The translations under genes and the position numbers were made by a program. The notes under the pieces were generated by a model. The model made no database searches, was not told the DNA's origin, and worked only from the letters and a program-made list of their open reading frames with translations. Below are positions 40,097-49,130 of a DNA stretch of 64,000 bases, piece by piece. The DNA is taken from contig NZ_MUYM01000070.1 in the NCBI RefSeq assembly GCF_002150765.1, forward strand, positions 52,958 through 116,957, written 5' to 3'. Within the stretch, counting starts at the first letter, position 1. Every line of letters starts with the position of its first letter. Source of the DNA: Lentzea kentuckyensis (GTDB lineage: Bacteria; Actinomycetota; Actinomycetes; Mycobacteriales; Pseudonocardiaceae).

Positions 40097-40843
40097 CAGG
40101 AACATCAGTGGTGCGGCCAGGAAGTCGCCGGTCCGCAGTTCCGTCAGCCATCGTTCACCGTCCGCGCGCTCGATCGCGCCGGCTCGGATCGCCCGTTCGG
40201 TGTTGCGGGTGAAGGCGAAGATCTTGTCCGCCTGGGCGAAGTCGTGGAACACCTGCGACGCGGTGCGGACTTCGTCGATTTCGAAGCCGGCCACCCGCGC
40301 CAGCCGCGCGAGCTGACGGCCGACGGTGGCGTTGCGGACCATCGTCGAACAGGTGAAACGGTTGAACGCGCGGTTCATCTCCAGGTCGCCGTCGACCACC
40401 AGCGAATCCCAGTCGGGTTCGCCGATCCGCAGCAGACCGCCGGGCTTCAGCACCCGGAGGAGTTCGGCGAGGACGGCGGCGGGATCTGCCACGTGCTGCA
40501 GCGCGCGGTCCATCCTCGCGCGGTCGAAGGTGGCCTCCTCGAACGGCAGCGCGTGGCCGTCACCGAGGCGGATCTCGACGTGCGGCTGGTCGTGGAACCG
40601 GGTGTTCGCGGCCTCGACCATCTTCGGGTCGATGTCGACGCCGACGACCCGGCCGGACGTCCCGACCTCGTCGGCCATCGCCGTGAGATCCGCGCCGGGG
40701 CCGCAACCCAGATCGAGGACCTTCAGGCCGGGTTCGAGCTGGAGCAGGTCGAGCAGCTGCCGTTTGTAGTCGACGGCGACGGCGGCGACGTTGTCCATGT
40801 ACGCGGCCTTGTCGGGGCTCGGCACCCCCAGTGCATCTGCCAT
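40073..40843 (-). CDS. SAM-dependent class I methyltransferase
   Basis: A 256-residue methyltransferase. Motif I KVLDLGCGPG at 41-50 binds S-adenosylmethionine. Acidic VVGVDIDPKM and the UbiE-like HALPFEEATFDRARMDRALQ, ELLRVLKPGGLLRIGEPDW follow. The start is ATG 40843. The 3' end overlaps the convergent oxidoreductase by 24 bp. It lies where mycobacteria carry mycolate methyltransferases (mmaA) between rplA and rplJ, but is not clearly of that type. Confidence 0.88.
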   Translation of the reverse strand: MADALGVPSPDKAAYMDNVAAVAVDYKRQLLDLLQLEPGLKVLDLGCGPGADLTAMADEVGTSGRVVGVDIDPKMVEAANTRFHDQPHVEIRLGDGHALPFEEATFDRARMDRALQHVADPAAVLAELLRVLKPGGLLRIGEPDWDSLVVDGDLEMNRAFNRFTCSTMVRNATVGRQLARLARVAGFEIDEVRTASQVFHDFAQADKIFAFTRNTERAIRAGAIERADGERWLTELRTGDFLAAPLMFLLAARKPL

Positions 40844-40852
40844 GCACCCCAA

Positions 40853-41551
40853 TCAACCACAGGTGCTGGGGGACCAGTCGGTGATGACCCAGCCGTTCTT
40901 GACCTTTTCCACGACGAACGTGCCCAGGCGCGGGCCGCCCTCCACGGTCAGCGAGCAGGAGTCGATGGTGACCTTGTCGCTGGTCGGCGTCTTGAGCATC
41001 TCCGGCGGGAACATGACCTGCTGGTACTTGTCGACGCTGGTCACCTTGGTCTTGAGGTCCTTGACCGCGGCAGCGCAATCGCTTGCGCCGTAGGCGTTCG
41101 CGAACTTCTGGCGCGTGTCGTCGCGGAGGAACAGGGTGCAGGCGCGGGTGGTGTCGGCGAACGAGACGTGCTTGTAGAACATGCCCACGGTGCCCTGCAG
41201 GCCGGCCGGGGCGGCGAGGCCCTGCGCCGGACCGGTGACGCCGCCGCTGTCCTGCGCGATGTCGCCGGGGTCGTCCACGCCGAAGAAGTGGTTGTAGGCC
41301 CAGATCACGGAGCCGACGACCAGGACGAAGAACAGCGCGCGCCAGAAGATCCGGCTGCCCAGGACGACGAGCCACCAGCGGTTGCCCTGCTGCCTGGGCG
41401 GCTGGGGTGCCTGGCCCGTCGCTTCCTGGTAGCGCTGGTACTCCTGGAAGCGCTGGAACTCCTGGAACTGCCTGAGCTGCTCCGGGTCCATCTGCGGGGC
41501 CGGAGGCTGCGGCTGGCGGGGCGCGAGGTCCTTGCCGGGCTCGTCTGTCAC
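40853..41551 (-). CDS. Membrane-anchored hypothetical protein, 232 aa
   Basis: A 232-residue protein with a Pro/Gln-rich cytoplasmic segment (including QFQEFQRFQEYQRYQ, 28-43), one membrane helix (about 67-86) and an extracellular domain with conserved Cys (CTLFLRDDTR, CAAAVK, SCSLTV, final CG) and an ending resembling lumazine/SnoaL-like accessory domains (VVEKVKNGWVITDW). Unknown function. It shares a short upstream region with the rplJ leader on the other strand. Confidence 0.75.
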   Translation of the reverse strand: MTDEPGKDLAPRQPQPPAPQMDPEQLRQFQEFQRFQEYQRYQEATGQAPQPPRQQGNRWWLVVLGSRIFWRALFFVLVVGSVIWAYNHFFGVDDPGDIAQDSGGVTGPAQGLAAPAGLQGTVGMFYKHVSFADTTRACTLFLRDDTRQKFANAYGASDCAAAVKDLKTKVTSVDKYQQVMFPPEMLKTPTSDKVTIDSCSLTVEGGPRLGTFVVEKVKNGWVITDWSPSTCG

Positions 41552-41569
41552 AGGTCACATCATGCCGAT

Positions 41570-41599
41570 TTGGTCCGGCAGTACACAGTCGAGTACTGT
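41570..41599 (+). promoter_or_regulatory. Promoter of the rplJ-rplL operon
   Basis: TTGGTC (41570-41575) and TACTGT (41594-41599) have 18-bp spacing and would start transcription just before the L10 leader. CAGTAC and GTACTG flank the spacer as an inverted repeat. Confidence 0.55.
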
Positions 41600-41609
41600 T
41601 TTCAACGGT

Positions 41610-41743
41610 TCTACCGAAGACCGCTGGTTTTCTCCGCGAGGAGAACGAAGGCCCCGTTGCAACACGGGCGGCCCGCGCAGGGAGGACGAGGCTAGCTCTT
41701 GCAACGCCCCGTGCTGCTTGTGCGCGTGGGCGTTTTTGTTGTT
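41610..41743 (+). promoter_or_regulatory. L10 leader with attenuator upstream of rplJ
   Basis: The leader contains an L10-binding-like region (CCGAAGACCGCTGG near 41613, GCGCAGGGAGG near 41676) and a terminator hairpin AACGCCC (41703-41709) with GGGCGTT (41728-41734) followed by TTTGTTGTTT. CACGGGCG at 41663-41670 can pair with 41705-41713 instead, forming an antiterminator. L10(L12) binding would favour termination, the autoregulation known for this leader class. Confidence 0.75.
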
Positions 41744-41793
41744 TCGGAGCCTTCTCGGCTGGCGGTCTAACCCAGCCCAGAGAGGAGGCGATC

Positions 41794-42348
41794 ATGGCGA
41801 AGCCCACGAAGGTTACGGCGGTCGCTGAGCTTGCGGATCAGTTCCGCACCAGCTCGGCAGCGGTTGTCACTGAGTACCGTGGCCTCTCCATGGCGCAGCT
41901 CACCACGCTGCGTCGCGCTCTCGGCGCGGGCACCAAGTACACCGTCGCGAAGAACACGCTGGTCAAGCTGGCCGCTGCGGACGCCGGCGTCGAGGGCCTC
42001 GAGGCTCTCCTGTCCGGTCCGACCGCCATCGCGTTTGTCGAGGGCGAGCCCGTCGACGCCGCCAAGGCGATCCGTGACTTCGCGAAGGACAACAAGGCCC
42101 TGGTCATCAAGGGCGGCTACATGGATGGCCGTCCGCTCTCGGTCGACGAGGTCACCGCTATCGCGGACCTCGAAAGCCGTGAGGTGCTGCTCGCGAAGCT
42201 CGCGGGCGCGATGAAGGGCAACCTGGCCAAGGCCGCGGGTCTGTTCAACGCCCCGGCTTCCCAGGTCGCTCGCCTGGCTGCTGCCCTGCAGGAGAAGAAG
42301 GCTGCCGCGGCTCCCGCCGCCGAGGCCGACGCTCCCGCCGAAAGCTGA
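41794..42348 (+). CDS. rplJ: 50S ribosomal protein L10
   Basis: A 184-residue L10: ELADQFRTSSAAVVTEYRGL, YTVAKNTLVKLA and a C-terminal helix that carries the L7/L12 dimers (SQVARLAAALQEKKAAAA). It anchors the stalk and represses the operon through the leader. The ATG at 41794 is preceded by GAGAGGAGG. Confidence 0.97.
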   Translation: MAKPTKVTAVAELADQFRTSSAAVVTEYRGLSMAQLTTLRRALGAGTKYTVAKNTLVKLAAADAGVEGLEALLSGPTAIAFVEGEPVDAAKAIRDFAKDNKALVIKGGYMDGRPLSVDEVTAIADLESREVLLAKLAGAMKGNLAKAAGLFNAPASQVARLAAALQEKKAAAAPAAEADAPAES

Positions 42349-42403
42349 TCACCCGAAGACACACCCGACGCTTTCGCGCGGGACATAGAAAGGAACGCCG
42401 ATC

Positions 42404-42790
42404 ATGGCGAAGCTCAGCACCGACGAGCTGCTCGACGCTTTCAAGGAGATGACCCTCCTGGAGCTGTCCGAGTTCGTGAAGCAGTTCGAGGAGACCTTCG
42501 AGGTCACCGCCGCCGCGCCCGTCGCCGTTGCCGCTGTTGCGGGCCCCGGTGCCGCCGCTGAGGCTCCCGAGGAGAAGGACGAGTTCACCGTCGTCCTCGA
42601 GGGCGCTGGCGACAAGAAGATCCAGGTCATCAAGGTCGTCCGCGAGGTCGTCTCGGGCCTGGGCCTGAAGGAGGCCAAGGAGCTGGTCGAGTCCGCTCCG
42701 AAGCCGCTCCTCGAGAACGTGGCGAAGGACGTCGCCGACGCCGCCAAGGAGAAGCTCGAGGCTGCCGGCGCCAAGATCACCCTCAAGTGA
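42404..42790 (+). CDS. rplL: 50S ribosomal protein L7/L12
   Basis: A 128-residue L7/L12: N-terminal dimerisation segment (LLDAFKEMTLLELSEFVKQF), an Ala/Val/Pro hinge, and the factor-binding C-terminal domain (KIQVIKVVREVVSGLGLKEA, KELVESAPK). Start ATG 42404 after AGAAAGGA. Expressed at several copies per ribosome; a strong terminator follows. Confidence 0.97.
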   Translation: MAKLSTDELLDAFKEMTLLELSEFVKQFEETFEVTAAAPVAVAAVAGPGAAAEAPEEKDEFTVVLEGAGDKKIQVIKVVREVVSGLGLKEAKELVESAPKPLLENVAKDVADAAKEKLEAAGAKITLK

Positions 42791-42833
42791 TCTGGGCCCC
42801 TTCGGGGGTCTGCGCTTTGCCTCGCAGTGCCTG

Positions 42834-42875
42834 AAACGGGCGTGCACCTTTCAACGGGGGTGCACGCCCGTTTTT
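42834..42875 (+). terminator. Terminator of the rplJ-rplL operon
   Basis: A 15-bp perfect stem (42834-42848 with 42859-42873), 10-nt loop and a run of five T, 43 bp after rplL. Confidence 0.93.
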
Positions 42876-42922
42876 GCGTACCCGCCCGACGTGTGGCACA
42901 CATCACCCAAACGTGTTTGCGA

Positions 42923-42977
42923 GCGGTACGCGGGGACCCCGCGTACCGCATGTGGGTACGCAGGGTCCCCGCGTGCC
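42923..42977. repeat. Tandem G/C palindromes upstream of the mce operon
   Basis: GCGGTACGCGGGG (42923-42935) and its complement (42937-42949) form a 13-bp palindrome around one base. A related imperfect copy follows at once (42955-42965 with 42967-42977). They lie in the 351-nt gap between rplL and the Mce ATPase gene, which shows no gene. Possible regulator sites or a mobile palindromic unit. Confidence 0.6.
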
Positions 42978-43141
42978 GTCTGAAACGCACGGAAGTGGGT
43001 GTTTTGTGCTTTACGAACCGGCGGCGTTATCGGAACGCAACCGCCGTTAGGCCAACTGGTGAGTAACCTGCCGCGAACGAACTCGTTGCCCAGGTGTGAC
43101 GCCGATCGCCACGGCGTCGTCGGGCGTGTGCGGAGGTGCGG

Positions 43142-44197
43142 ATGGGCGTCGAGGTGGTCGTCGAAGGTCTGACCAAGTCCTTCGGCAAGCAGACCATCTG
43201 GCAGGACGTGACGCTCACGTTGCCGCCTGGTGAGGTCAGCGTGATGCTCGGGCCTTCCGGTACCGGCAAGAGCGTGTTCCTGAAGTCGTTGGTGGGGCTG
43301 CTCAAGCCGGAAAAAGGCAAGATCATCATTAATGGCACTGATTTGGTGAAGTGCTCCGAGCACCGGTTGTACGAGATCCGGAAGATGTTCGGGGTGCTGT
43401 TCCAGGACGGTGCGTTGTTCGGGTCGATGAACCTGTACGACAACATCGCCTTCCCGTTGCGGGAGCACACTCGCAAGACCGAGGCCGAGGTCAGGCGCAT
43501 CGTCCTCGAGAAGATGGAGATGGTCGGTCTCGTCGGCGCGGAGAAGAAGCTCCCCGGTGAGATCTCCGGTGGTATGCGCAAGCGGGCTGGGCTTGCTCGG
43601 GCGCTGGTGCTGGACCCCGAGATCATTTTGTGCGACGAGCCGGACTCCGGGCTCGACCCGGTGCGCACGGCGTATCTGAGCCAGTTGTTGATCGACTTGA
43701 ACGCGCAGATCGACGCGACGATTCTCATTGTCACGCACAACATCAACATTGCCCGGACCGTGCCGGACAACCTCGGGATGTTGTTCCGGCGCGAGCTGAT
43801 CATGTTCGGGCCGCGTGAGGTGTTGTTGACCAGTGACGAGCCCGTTGTCGAGCAGTTTTTGAACGGGCGTCGGCTTGGGCCCATCGGCATGTCCGAGGAG
43901 AAGGACACGGCGACGATGGCGGCCGAGCAGGCGCACGCTGATGCCGGGCATTCGGACGGGTCGCCTGAGGGTGATGTGCGGGGGATCGTGCCGCAGTTGG
44001 AGCCGACGCCCGGGTTGCCGTTCCGCGATGCGGTGCGGCGGCGGAAGGACCGGGTCATGTCGATCATTCACCAGCTGCCGCACGAGGCGCAGCAGGGGAT
44101 CATCGCCAGCCTCACGCCTGAGGAGCAGGCTCGGTATCGGGTGCATGCTGCCGCGCCTACGCCCAGCCCGTGGCCTCGGCAGGGTGGTGTGCTGTGA
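43142..44197 (+). CDS. mceG: MceG-type ABC ATPase of the Mce transporter
   Basis: A 351-residue ABC ATPase of the Mkl/MlaF group energising Mce lipid import. Walker A GPSGTGKS at 37-44, Q88 loop, signature SGGMRKR at 142-148, Walker B ILCDEP at 162-167 and switch H199. A C-terminal extension of about 100 residues is typical of MceG. The ATG at 43142 has GGAGG five bases upstream. Mycobacterial mkl sits at the same place between rplL and rpoB. It overlaps the first YrbE gene (GTGA). Confidence 0.94.
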   Translation: MGVEVVVEGLTKSFGKQTIWQDVTLTLPPGEVSVMLGPSGTGKSVFLKSLVGLLKPEKGKIIINGTDLVKCSEHRLYEIRKMFGVLFQDGALFGSMNLYDNIAFPLREHTRKTEAEVRRIVLEKMEMVGLVGAEKKLPGEISGGMRKRAGLARALVLDPEIILCDEPDSGLDPVRTAYLSQLLIDLNAQIDATILIVTHNINIARTVPDNLGMLFRRELIMFGPREVLLTSDEPVVEQFLNGRRLGPIGMSEEKDTATMAAEQAHADAGHSDGSPEGDVRGIVPQLEPTPGLPFRDAVRRRKDRVMSIIHQLPHEAQQGIIASLTPEEQARYRVHAAAPTPSPWPRQGGVL

Positions 44198-44979
44198 CCA
44201 CGCAGACGACGTTCCCCGGCGCTGGTGCGCTGCGGGAGACCGGGAAGTTGTGCCAGCTCGGTATCGACGTTGTGCGGACCTCGTTCCGGCGGCCGTTCCA
44301 GCTGCGCGAGTTCATTCAGCAGAGCTGGTTCATCGTCAGCGTGACGGTGTTGCCGACGGCGCTGGTCTCCATCCCGTTCGGCGCGGTCATCGCGTTGCAG
44401 CTGGGGAGTCTCACCCGGCAGATCGGTGCGCAGTCGTTCACCGGTGCGGCCAGCGTGCTCGCGATCATCCAGCAGGCCAGTCCGATCGTGACGGCGCTGC
44501 TGATCGCGGGTGCGGGCGGTAGCGCGATCTGTGCGGACATCGGTTCTCGCAAGATCCGCGAAGAGATCGACGCCATGGAAGTGCTCGGCGTCAGTCCGAT
44601 CCATCGCCTGGTCGTGCCCCGCGTGCTCGCCACGATGCTGGTGTCCGTGCTGCTCAACGGCATGGTGAGCGTTGTCGGTGTGCTCGGCGGGTACTTCTTC
44701 AACGTGATCATGCAGGACGGCACGCCCGGTGCTTACCTGGCCAGCTTCAGCGCGTTGGCTCAGCTGCCGGACCTGTGGATCAGCGAGCTCAAGGCGCTGA
44801 TCTTCGGGTTCATCGCGGGCATCGTCGCCGCCTACCGGGGGCTCAACCCGGCCGGTGGGCCGAAGGGCGTGGGTGACGCGGTGAACCAGGCCGTGGTCAT
44901 CACGTTCCTGCTGCTGTTCTTCGTCAACTTCGTCCTCACCACGATCTACCTGCAGGTCGTGCCCGCGAAGGGGAGCTGA
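44194..44979 (+). CDS. yrbEA: YrbE/MlaE-type permease, first copy
   Basis: A 261-residue inner-membrane permease with about five membrane helices. The family's cytoplasmic coupling motif reads SRKIREEIDAMEVLGVSPIH, which contacts the ATPase. It forms the transport channel with the second YrbE. The start is GTG 44194 inside the ATPase stop; an earlier frame start was rejected. It ends overlapping the next start by one base (TGATG). Confidence 0.95.
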   Translation: MTTQTTFPGAGALRETGKLCQLGIDVVRTSFRRPFQLREFIQQSWFIVSVTVLPTALVSIPFGAVIALQLGSLTRQIGAQSFTGAASVLAIIQQASPIVTALLIAGAGGSAICADIGSRKIREEIDAMEVLGVSPIHRLVVPRVLATMLVSVLLNGMVSVVGVLGGYFFNVIMQDGTPGAYLASFSALAQLPDLWISELKALIFGFIAGIVAAYRGLNPAGGPKGVGDAVNQAVVITFLLLFFVNFVLTTIYLQVVPAKGS

Positions 44980-45788
44980 TGGCGAACAAGGCCCTGTCCA
45001 CTCTGGACGGATTCGGCGACCAGTTGGCGTTCTACATCAAGGCGCTGGCCTGGACGCCTCGTGCGCTCAAGCGGTACTCGAAGGAGACGATGCGGCTGCT
45101 GGCCGAGGTCAGCTTCGGTTCCGGCGCGCTCGCGGTCATCGGCGGCACGATCGGTGTGATGGTCGGGCTCAGTGTTTTCACGGGCACGGTCGTCGGTCTG
45201 CAGGGCTTCACCGCCCTCAACCAGATCGGCACAAGTGCGTTCGCCGGCTTCGTGTCCGCCTACTTCAACACCCGCGAGATCGCGCCGTTGGTCGCCGGTC
45301 TCGCACTGAGTGCGACGGTCGGGTCCGGCTTCACGGCACAGCTCGGCGCCATGCGGATCTCCGAGGAGATCGACGCGCTGGAGGTCATGGGCATTCCCAG
45401 CCTGCCGTTCCTGGTCACCACGCGGATCATCGCGGGCTTCGTCGCGATCATCCCGCTGTACGTGATCGGTCTGCTGACGAGCTATCTGGCCGCCAGAACG
45501 ATCACGGTCGAGTTCTACGGGCAGTCGGCGGGCACATATGACCACTACTTCAACCTGTTCCTACCTCCGATCGACGTGCTCTGGTCGTTCGGCAAGGTGC
45601 TGGTCTTCGCGGTCGTGATCATCATGACCCACTGCTACTACGGCTACCGCGCGAGCGGCGGCCCCGCGGGTGTCGGTGTGGCGGTCGGACGCGCGGTGCG
45701 GACCGCGATCGTCACGACGGCGCTGCTCGACTTCTTCCTGAGCCTCGCGATCTGGGGAGCGACGACGACGGTGAGGATCGCGGGATGA
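44979..45788 (+). CDS. yrbEB: YrbE/MlaE-type permease, second copy
   Basis: A 269-residue permease paralogous to the preceding one, with motif AMRISEEIDALEVMGIPSLP and about five membrane helices (including GALAVIGGTIGVMVGLSVFT). Heterodimer with YrbEA in the Mce complex. ATG 44979 overlaps the upstream stop; its end overlaps mceA (ATGA). Confidence 0.95.
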   Translation: MANKALSTLDGFGDQLAFYIKALAWTPRALKRYSKETMRLLAEVSFGSGALAVIGGTIGVMVGLSVFTGTVVGLQGFTALNQIGTSAFAGFVSAYFNTREIAPLVAGLALSATVGSGFTAQLGAMRISEEIDALEVMGIPSLPFLVTTRIIAGFVAIIPLYVIGLLTSYLAARTITVEFYGQSAGTYDHYFNLFLPPIDVLWSFGKVLVFAVVIIMTHCYYGYRASGGPAGVGVAVGRAVRTAIVTTALLDFFLSLAIWGATTTVRIAG

Positions 45789-47104
45789 AGAAACGCGTGC
45801 TGGGCATCGCCTTTCTTCTCGCGATCGCCATGTTCCTGTCGCTCACGGTGGCGTTGTACAAGGACGCCTTCGGCGAGTACGTGAAGGTCACGCTCAAGAC
45901 CGACCACATCGGCAACCAGCTGCAGACGGCCAGCGACGTCAAGGTCCGCGGCCTGATCGTCGGCTCGGTGAAGGCCGTGCGCACCAGCGGGGACGGCGCC
46001 GAGCTGGAGCTCGCGCTGCTGCCGGACAAGGTCGAGCAGATCCCCGGCAACGTCAGCGCGCGCCTGCTGCCCAAGACGTTGTTCGGTGAGCGGTACGTGA
46101 ACCTCGTGCTGCCGCAGCAGAAGAGCGGCGCGATCAAGGCCGGTGCCGTCATCGAGCAGGACCGGACCAGCAGCGCGATCGAGCTGGAACGCGTGCTCGA
46201 CAACCTGATGCCGGTGCTGCAGGCGATCCAGCCGGAGAAGCTCGCCACCACGCTCACCGCGTTGTCGCAGGCGCTCGACGGCCGCGGCAAGCCGCTCGGC
46301 GAAACCCTGGTGTCGCTGGACAAGTACCTCGGCGAGCTCAACCCGCAGCTGCCGGCGCTGAAGGACGACATCTCCAAGCTTGCGGACGTCTCGAACGTCT
46401 ACGCGGACGCCGCGCCGGACCTGTTGCAGGCCCTCAACGACATGACCACGACGACCAAGACCGTCGTCGAGCAGCGCGACAACCTCCTCGCGCTGTACGG
46501 GTCGCTGACCACGACCTCGCAGGACGTCACCAGCTTCGTCACGGTCAACAAGAACAACATCATCGGGCTCGCCGACACCAGCCGCCCGACGCTGGACCTG
46601 CTGGCCAAGTACGCCCCCGAGTACCCCTGCCTGCTCAAGGGACTCGCGGAGTTCGAACCGATCATCAGCAAGGCGTTCGGCGAGGGCACGAACGAGCCCG
46701 GCCTGCACATCACGCTGGAGATCACGCAGAACCGCGGCAAGTACAAGCCGAACCTCGACGAGCCCGAGTACAAGGACAAGCGCGGGCCCCGCTGCTACGA
46801 CATCGTGCCGCGGCCGAACCCGTTCCCGCAGTACCCGCCGGAGGGTCCGGTGCAGGACGGTTCCAGTTCGCCGCCGCCCGCCCGCGTCGCCAACGACGGG
46901 ACCCTGCCGCCCGCCAACGCCGGCAACACCTCGACGTCGTCGGCGCAGGACAACGTGCTCAGGCTCGCCAACTCGCCGGAGGAGGCCAGGTTGATCGCGG
47001 CGCTGTTCGGCCCGCGCATCGGCGTGGATCCGCAGGACATGCCCGGCTGGTCGAGCCTGCTGCTCGGACCGCTCGTGCGGGGGACGGAGGTGACGGTCAA
47101 GTGA
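45785..47104 (+). CDS. mceA: Mce-family protein MceA
   Basis: A 439-residue Mce protein. An N-terminal membrane anchor (5-24) precedes the MCE/MlaD domain (about 32-112: DVKVRGLIVGSVKAV, LFGERYVNLVLP). A long helical region (130-300) builds the periplasmic tunnel, and a Pro/Ser-rich C-terminus (350-400) follows. Six different Mce subunits form the lipid conduit across the envelope. The ATG overlaps the permease gene. Confidence 0.93.
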   Translation: MKKRVLGIAFLLAIAMFLSLTVALYKDAFGEYVKVTLKTDHIGNQLQTASDVKVRGLIVGSVKAVRTSGDGAELELALLPDKVEQIPGNVSARLLPKTLFGERYVNLVLPQQKSGAIKAGAVIEQDRTSSAIELERVLDNLMPVLQAIQPEKLATTLTALSQALDGRGKPLGETLVSLDKYLGELNPQLPALKDDISKLADVSNVYADAAPDLLQALNDMTTTTKTVVEQRDNLLALYGSLTTTSQDVTSFVTVNKNNIIGLADTSRPTLDLLAKYAPEYPCLLKGLAEFEPIISKAFGEGTNEPGLHITLEITQNRGKYKPNLDEPEYKDKRGPRCYDIVPRPNPFPQYPPEGPVQDGSSSPPPARVANDGTLPPANAGNTSTSSAQDNVLRLANSPEEARLIAALFGPRIGVDPQDMPGWSSLLLGPLVRGTEVTVK

Positions 47105-48132
47105 AAGGCGTGCTCGCCCCGCTGCTCAAGCTGATCGCCTTCGCGGTGGTCACGATCCTCGCCACCTCGCTGCTCGCGGTCACCATCGCCAACGTGAACC
47201 TGGCCAGCGCCACCGAGTACAAGGCGCGGTTCACCGACGTCACCGCGCTGAACGAGGGCGACGACATTCGCATCGCCGGCGTCCGCGTCGGGCAGGTGGA
47301 CGGCATCAAGGTCGTCGACCGCAAGACCGCCGAGGTCGAGTTCTCGATCGACGGTGACCGCAAGCTGCCGGAGGCCGTCACCGCGACGATCAAGTACCGC
47401 AACCTGGTGGGACAGCGGTACATCGCGCTGGAAGCCGGCACGGGTGACACCAAGGCGGTGCTGCCCGAGGGCGGCACCATCCCGTTGGAGCGCACCAAGG
47501 CCGCGCTCGACCTCACCGTCCTGTTCAACGGCTTCAAGCCGCTCTTCCAGGCGCTGTCGCCGGAGGACGTCAACAAGCTGTCGTTCGAGATCATCCAGGT
47601 GCTGCAGGGAGAAGGCAGCACGATCGACAGCCTGCTGCAGCACACGGCTTCGCTGACCAGCACGCTGGCGAGCAAGGACAAGGTGATCGGCGAGGTCGTC
47701 GACAACCTCAACACCGCGCTGGACACCGTGAACTCGCGCGACGAGGACTTCAACAACCTCGTGATCACGTTGCAGTCGCTGGTCTCCGGGCTCGCGCAGG
47801 ACCGCCAGCCGATCGGTGACGCGATCACCGCGCTCGGCGACCTGACGCAGGCCACGTCCGGGCTGCTGGAGCAGGGCCGCGAGCCGTTGAAGAACGACAT
47901 CGCGCAGCTCGGTCTCGTGTCGAAGAACCTGGCGGACAACGAGGTGCTCGTCGACCGCATGCTGCAGCGCCTGCCGAACAAGCTGGAGACGATCACGCGG
48001 ACCGCGACCTACGGCTCGTGGTTCAACTTCTACCTGTGCGAGGCCAGCGGTCAGATCGCCGTGCCGCCGGTCATCTCCAACCCGATTCCGATCACGGCGT
48101 TGCCGGTGACACAGCAGAGGTGCCGCCGATGA
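47101..48132 (+). CDS. mceB: Mce-family protein MceB
   Basis: A 343-residue Mce protein: membrane anchor (about 8-28), MCE domain (35-120: GDDIRIAGVRVGQVDGIKVV, LVGQRYIALEAG), helical domain, and a short C-terminus with two Cys. The start is GTG 47101 overlapping mceA. One of six non-identical subunits. Confidence 0.93.
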   Translation: MKGVLAPLLKLIAFAVVTILATSLLAVTIANVNLASATEYKARFTDVTALNEGDDIRIAGVRVGQVDGIKVVDRKTAEVEFSIDGDRKLPEAVTATIKYRNLVGQRYIALEAGTGDTKAVLPEGGTIPLERTKAALDLTVLFNGFKPLFQALSPEDVNKLSFEIIQVLQGEGSTIDSLLQHTASLTSTLASKDKVIGEVVDNLNTALDTVNSRDEDFNNLVITLQSLVSGLAQDRQPIGDAITALGDLTQATSGLLEQGREPLKNDIAQLGLVSKNLADNEVLVDRMLQRLPNKLETITRTATYGSWFNFYLCEASGQIAVPPVISNPIPITALPVTQQRCRR

Positions 48133-49130
48133 AGACGAGCAACCCGATCAGGACCGGCGCGATCAGCCTGACACTGATCGCCCTGCTGTTGCTGGCCGCG
48201 TTCTACTCCGACGACCTGCCGATCGTCGGTGGCGGTACGAGCTATGCCGCGGACTTCAGCGAGGCCGCGGGGCTGGTGCCGGGCAACGAGGTCCGCGTCG
48301 CCGGCGTGAAGGTCGGCAAGGTCACCAAGGTCAAGCTCAACGGCGACCGGGTGCGGGTGACGTTCAAGGTCAAGGACGCCTGGGTGGGCGACCGGACGAC
48401 CGCGATGATCCGCATCAAGACGTTGCTGGGCCAGAAGTTCCTGGCGCTCGACCCGCAGGGCAGCGCGCCGCTGTCGCCCGGTGACCCGATCCCGAAGGAA
48501 CGCACGCTCGCGCCGTACGACGTGAACGAGGCGTTCAACGGGCTCGCGACGACCGTCGGCCAGATCGACACCAAGCAGCTCGCGGACAGCTTCACGGTCC
48601 TGTCGGACACCTTCAAGAACTCGCCGGAGCACGTGCGGGGCGCGCTGGACGGCCTGTCCGCGCTGTCCAAGACGATCTCCTCGCGCGACGAGCAGCTGGC
48701 CAAGCTCCTGGACAACACCAGGACGCTGTCCAAGACGCTGGCCGACCGCAACGCGGAGTTCGAGAAGCTGCTCTCGGACGGCAACCTGCTGCTCGGCGAG
48801 CTGCGCAAGCGCCGCGAGTCGATCAGCGCGTTGCTGACCGGGACCCGTGATCTCGCCAGGGAGCTGAGCGGTCTGGTGCAGGACAACCAGAACCAGCTCA
48901 AGCCCGCGCTGGAACAGCTCGGCAGGGTCACCACGATCCTGCAGCGCAACCAGGACAACCTCGACCGCAGCCTCGCGCTGATGGCCCCGTTCTACCGGGT
49001 GTTCGCGAACACCCTGGGCAACGGCCGTTGGTTCGACACCTACATCTGCGGTCTGCTGCCGCCCTCGGTGAACCTCGGCGTCGTCGGGTTCAACGAGGAA
49101 GGCTGCCTGCCTCCGGGGGTGCAGCGATGA
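48129..49130 (+). CDS. mceC: Mce-family protein MceC
   Basis: A 333-residue Mce protein: anchor ISLTLIALLLLAAFY, MCE domain (GNEVRVAGVKVGKVTKVKL, LLGQKFLALDPQG), then helical repeats with conserved SISALLTGTRDLA, and a C-terminal domain with Cys pair (YICGLLPP, EGCLPP). ATG 48129 overlaps the mceB stop. Longer frames upstream run into mceB and are not real. Confidence 0.93.
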   Translation: MKTSNPIRTGAISLTLIALLLLAAFYSDDLPIVGGGTSYAADFSEAAGLVPGNEVRVAGVKVGKVTKVKLNGDRVRVTFKVKDAWVGDRTTAMIRIKTLLGQKFLALDPQGSAPLSPGDPIPKERTLAPYDVNEAFNGLATTVGQIDTKQLADSFTVLSDTFKNSPEHVRGALDGLSALSKTISSRDEQLAKLLDNTRTLSKTLADRNAEFEKLLSDGNLLLGELRKRRESISALLTGTRDLARELSGLVQDNQNQLKPALEQLGRVTTILQRNQDNLDRSLALMAPFYRVFANTLGNGRWFDTYICGLLPPSVNLGVVGFNEEGCLPPGVQR

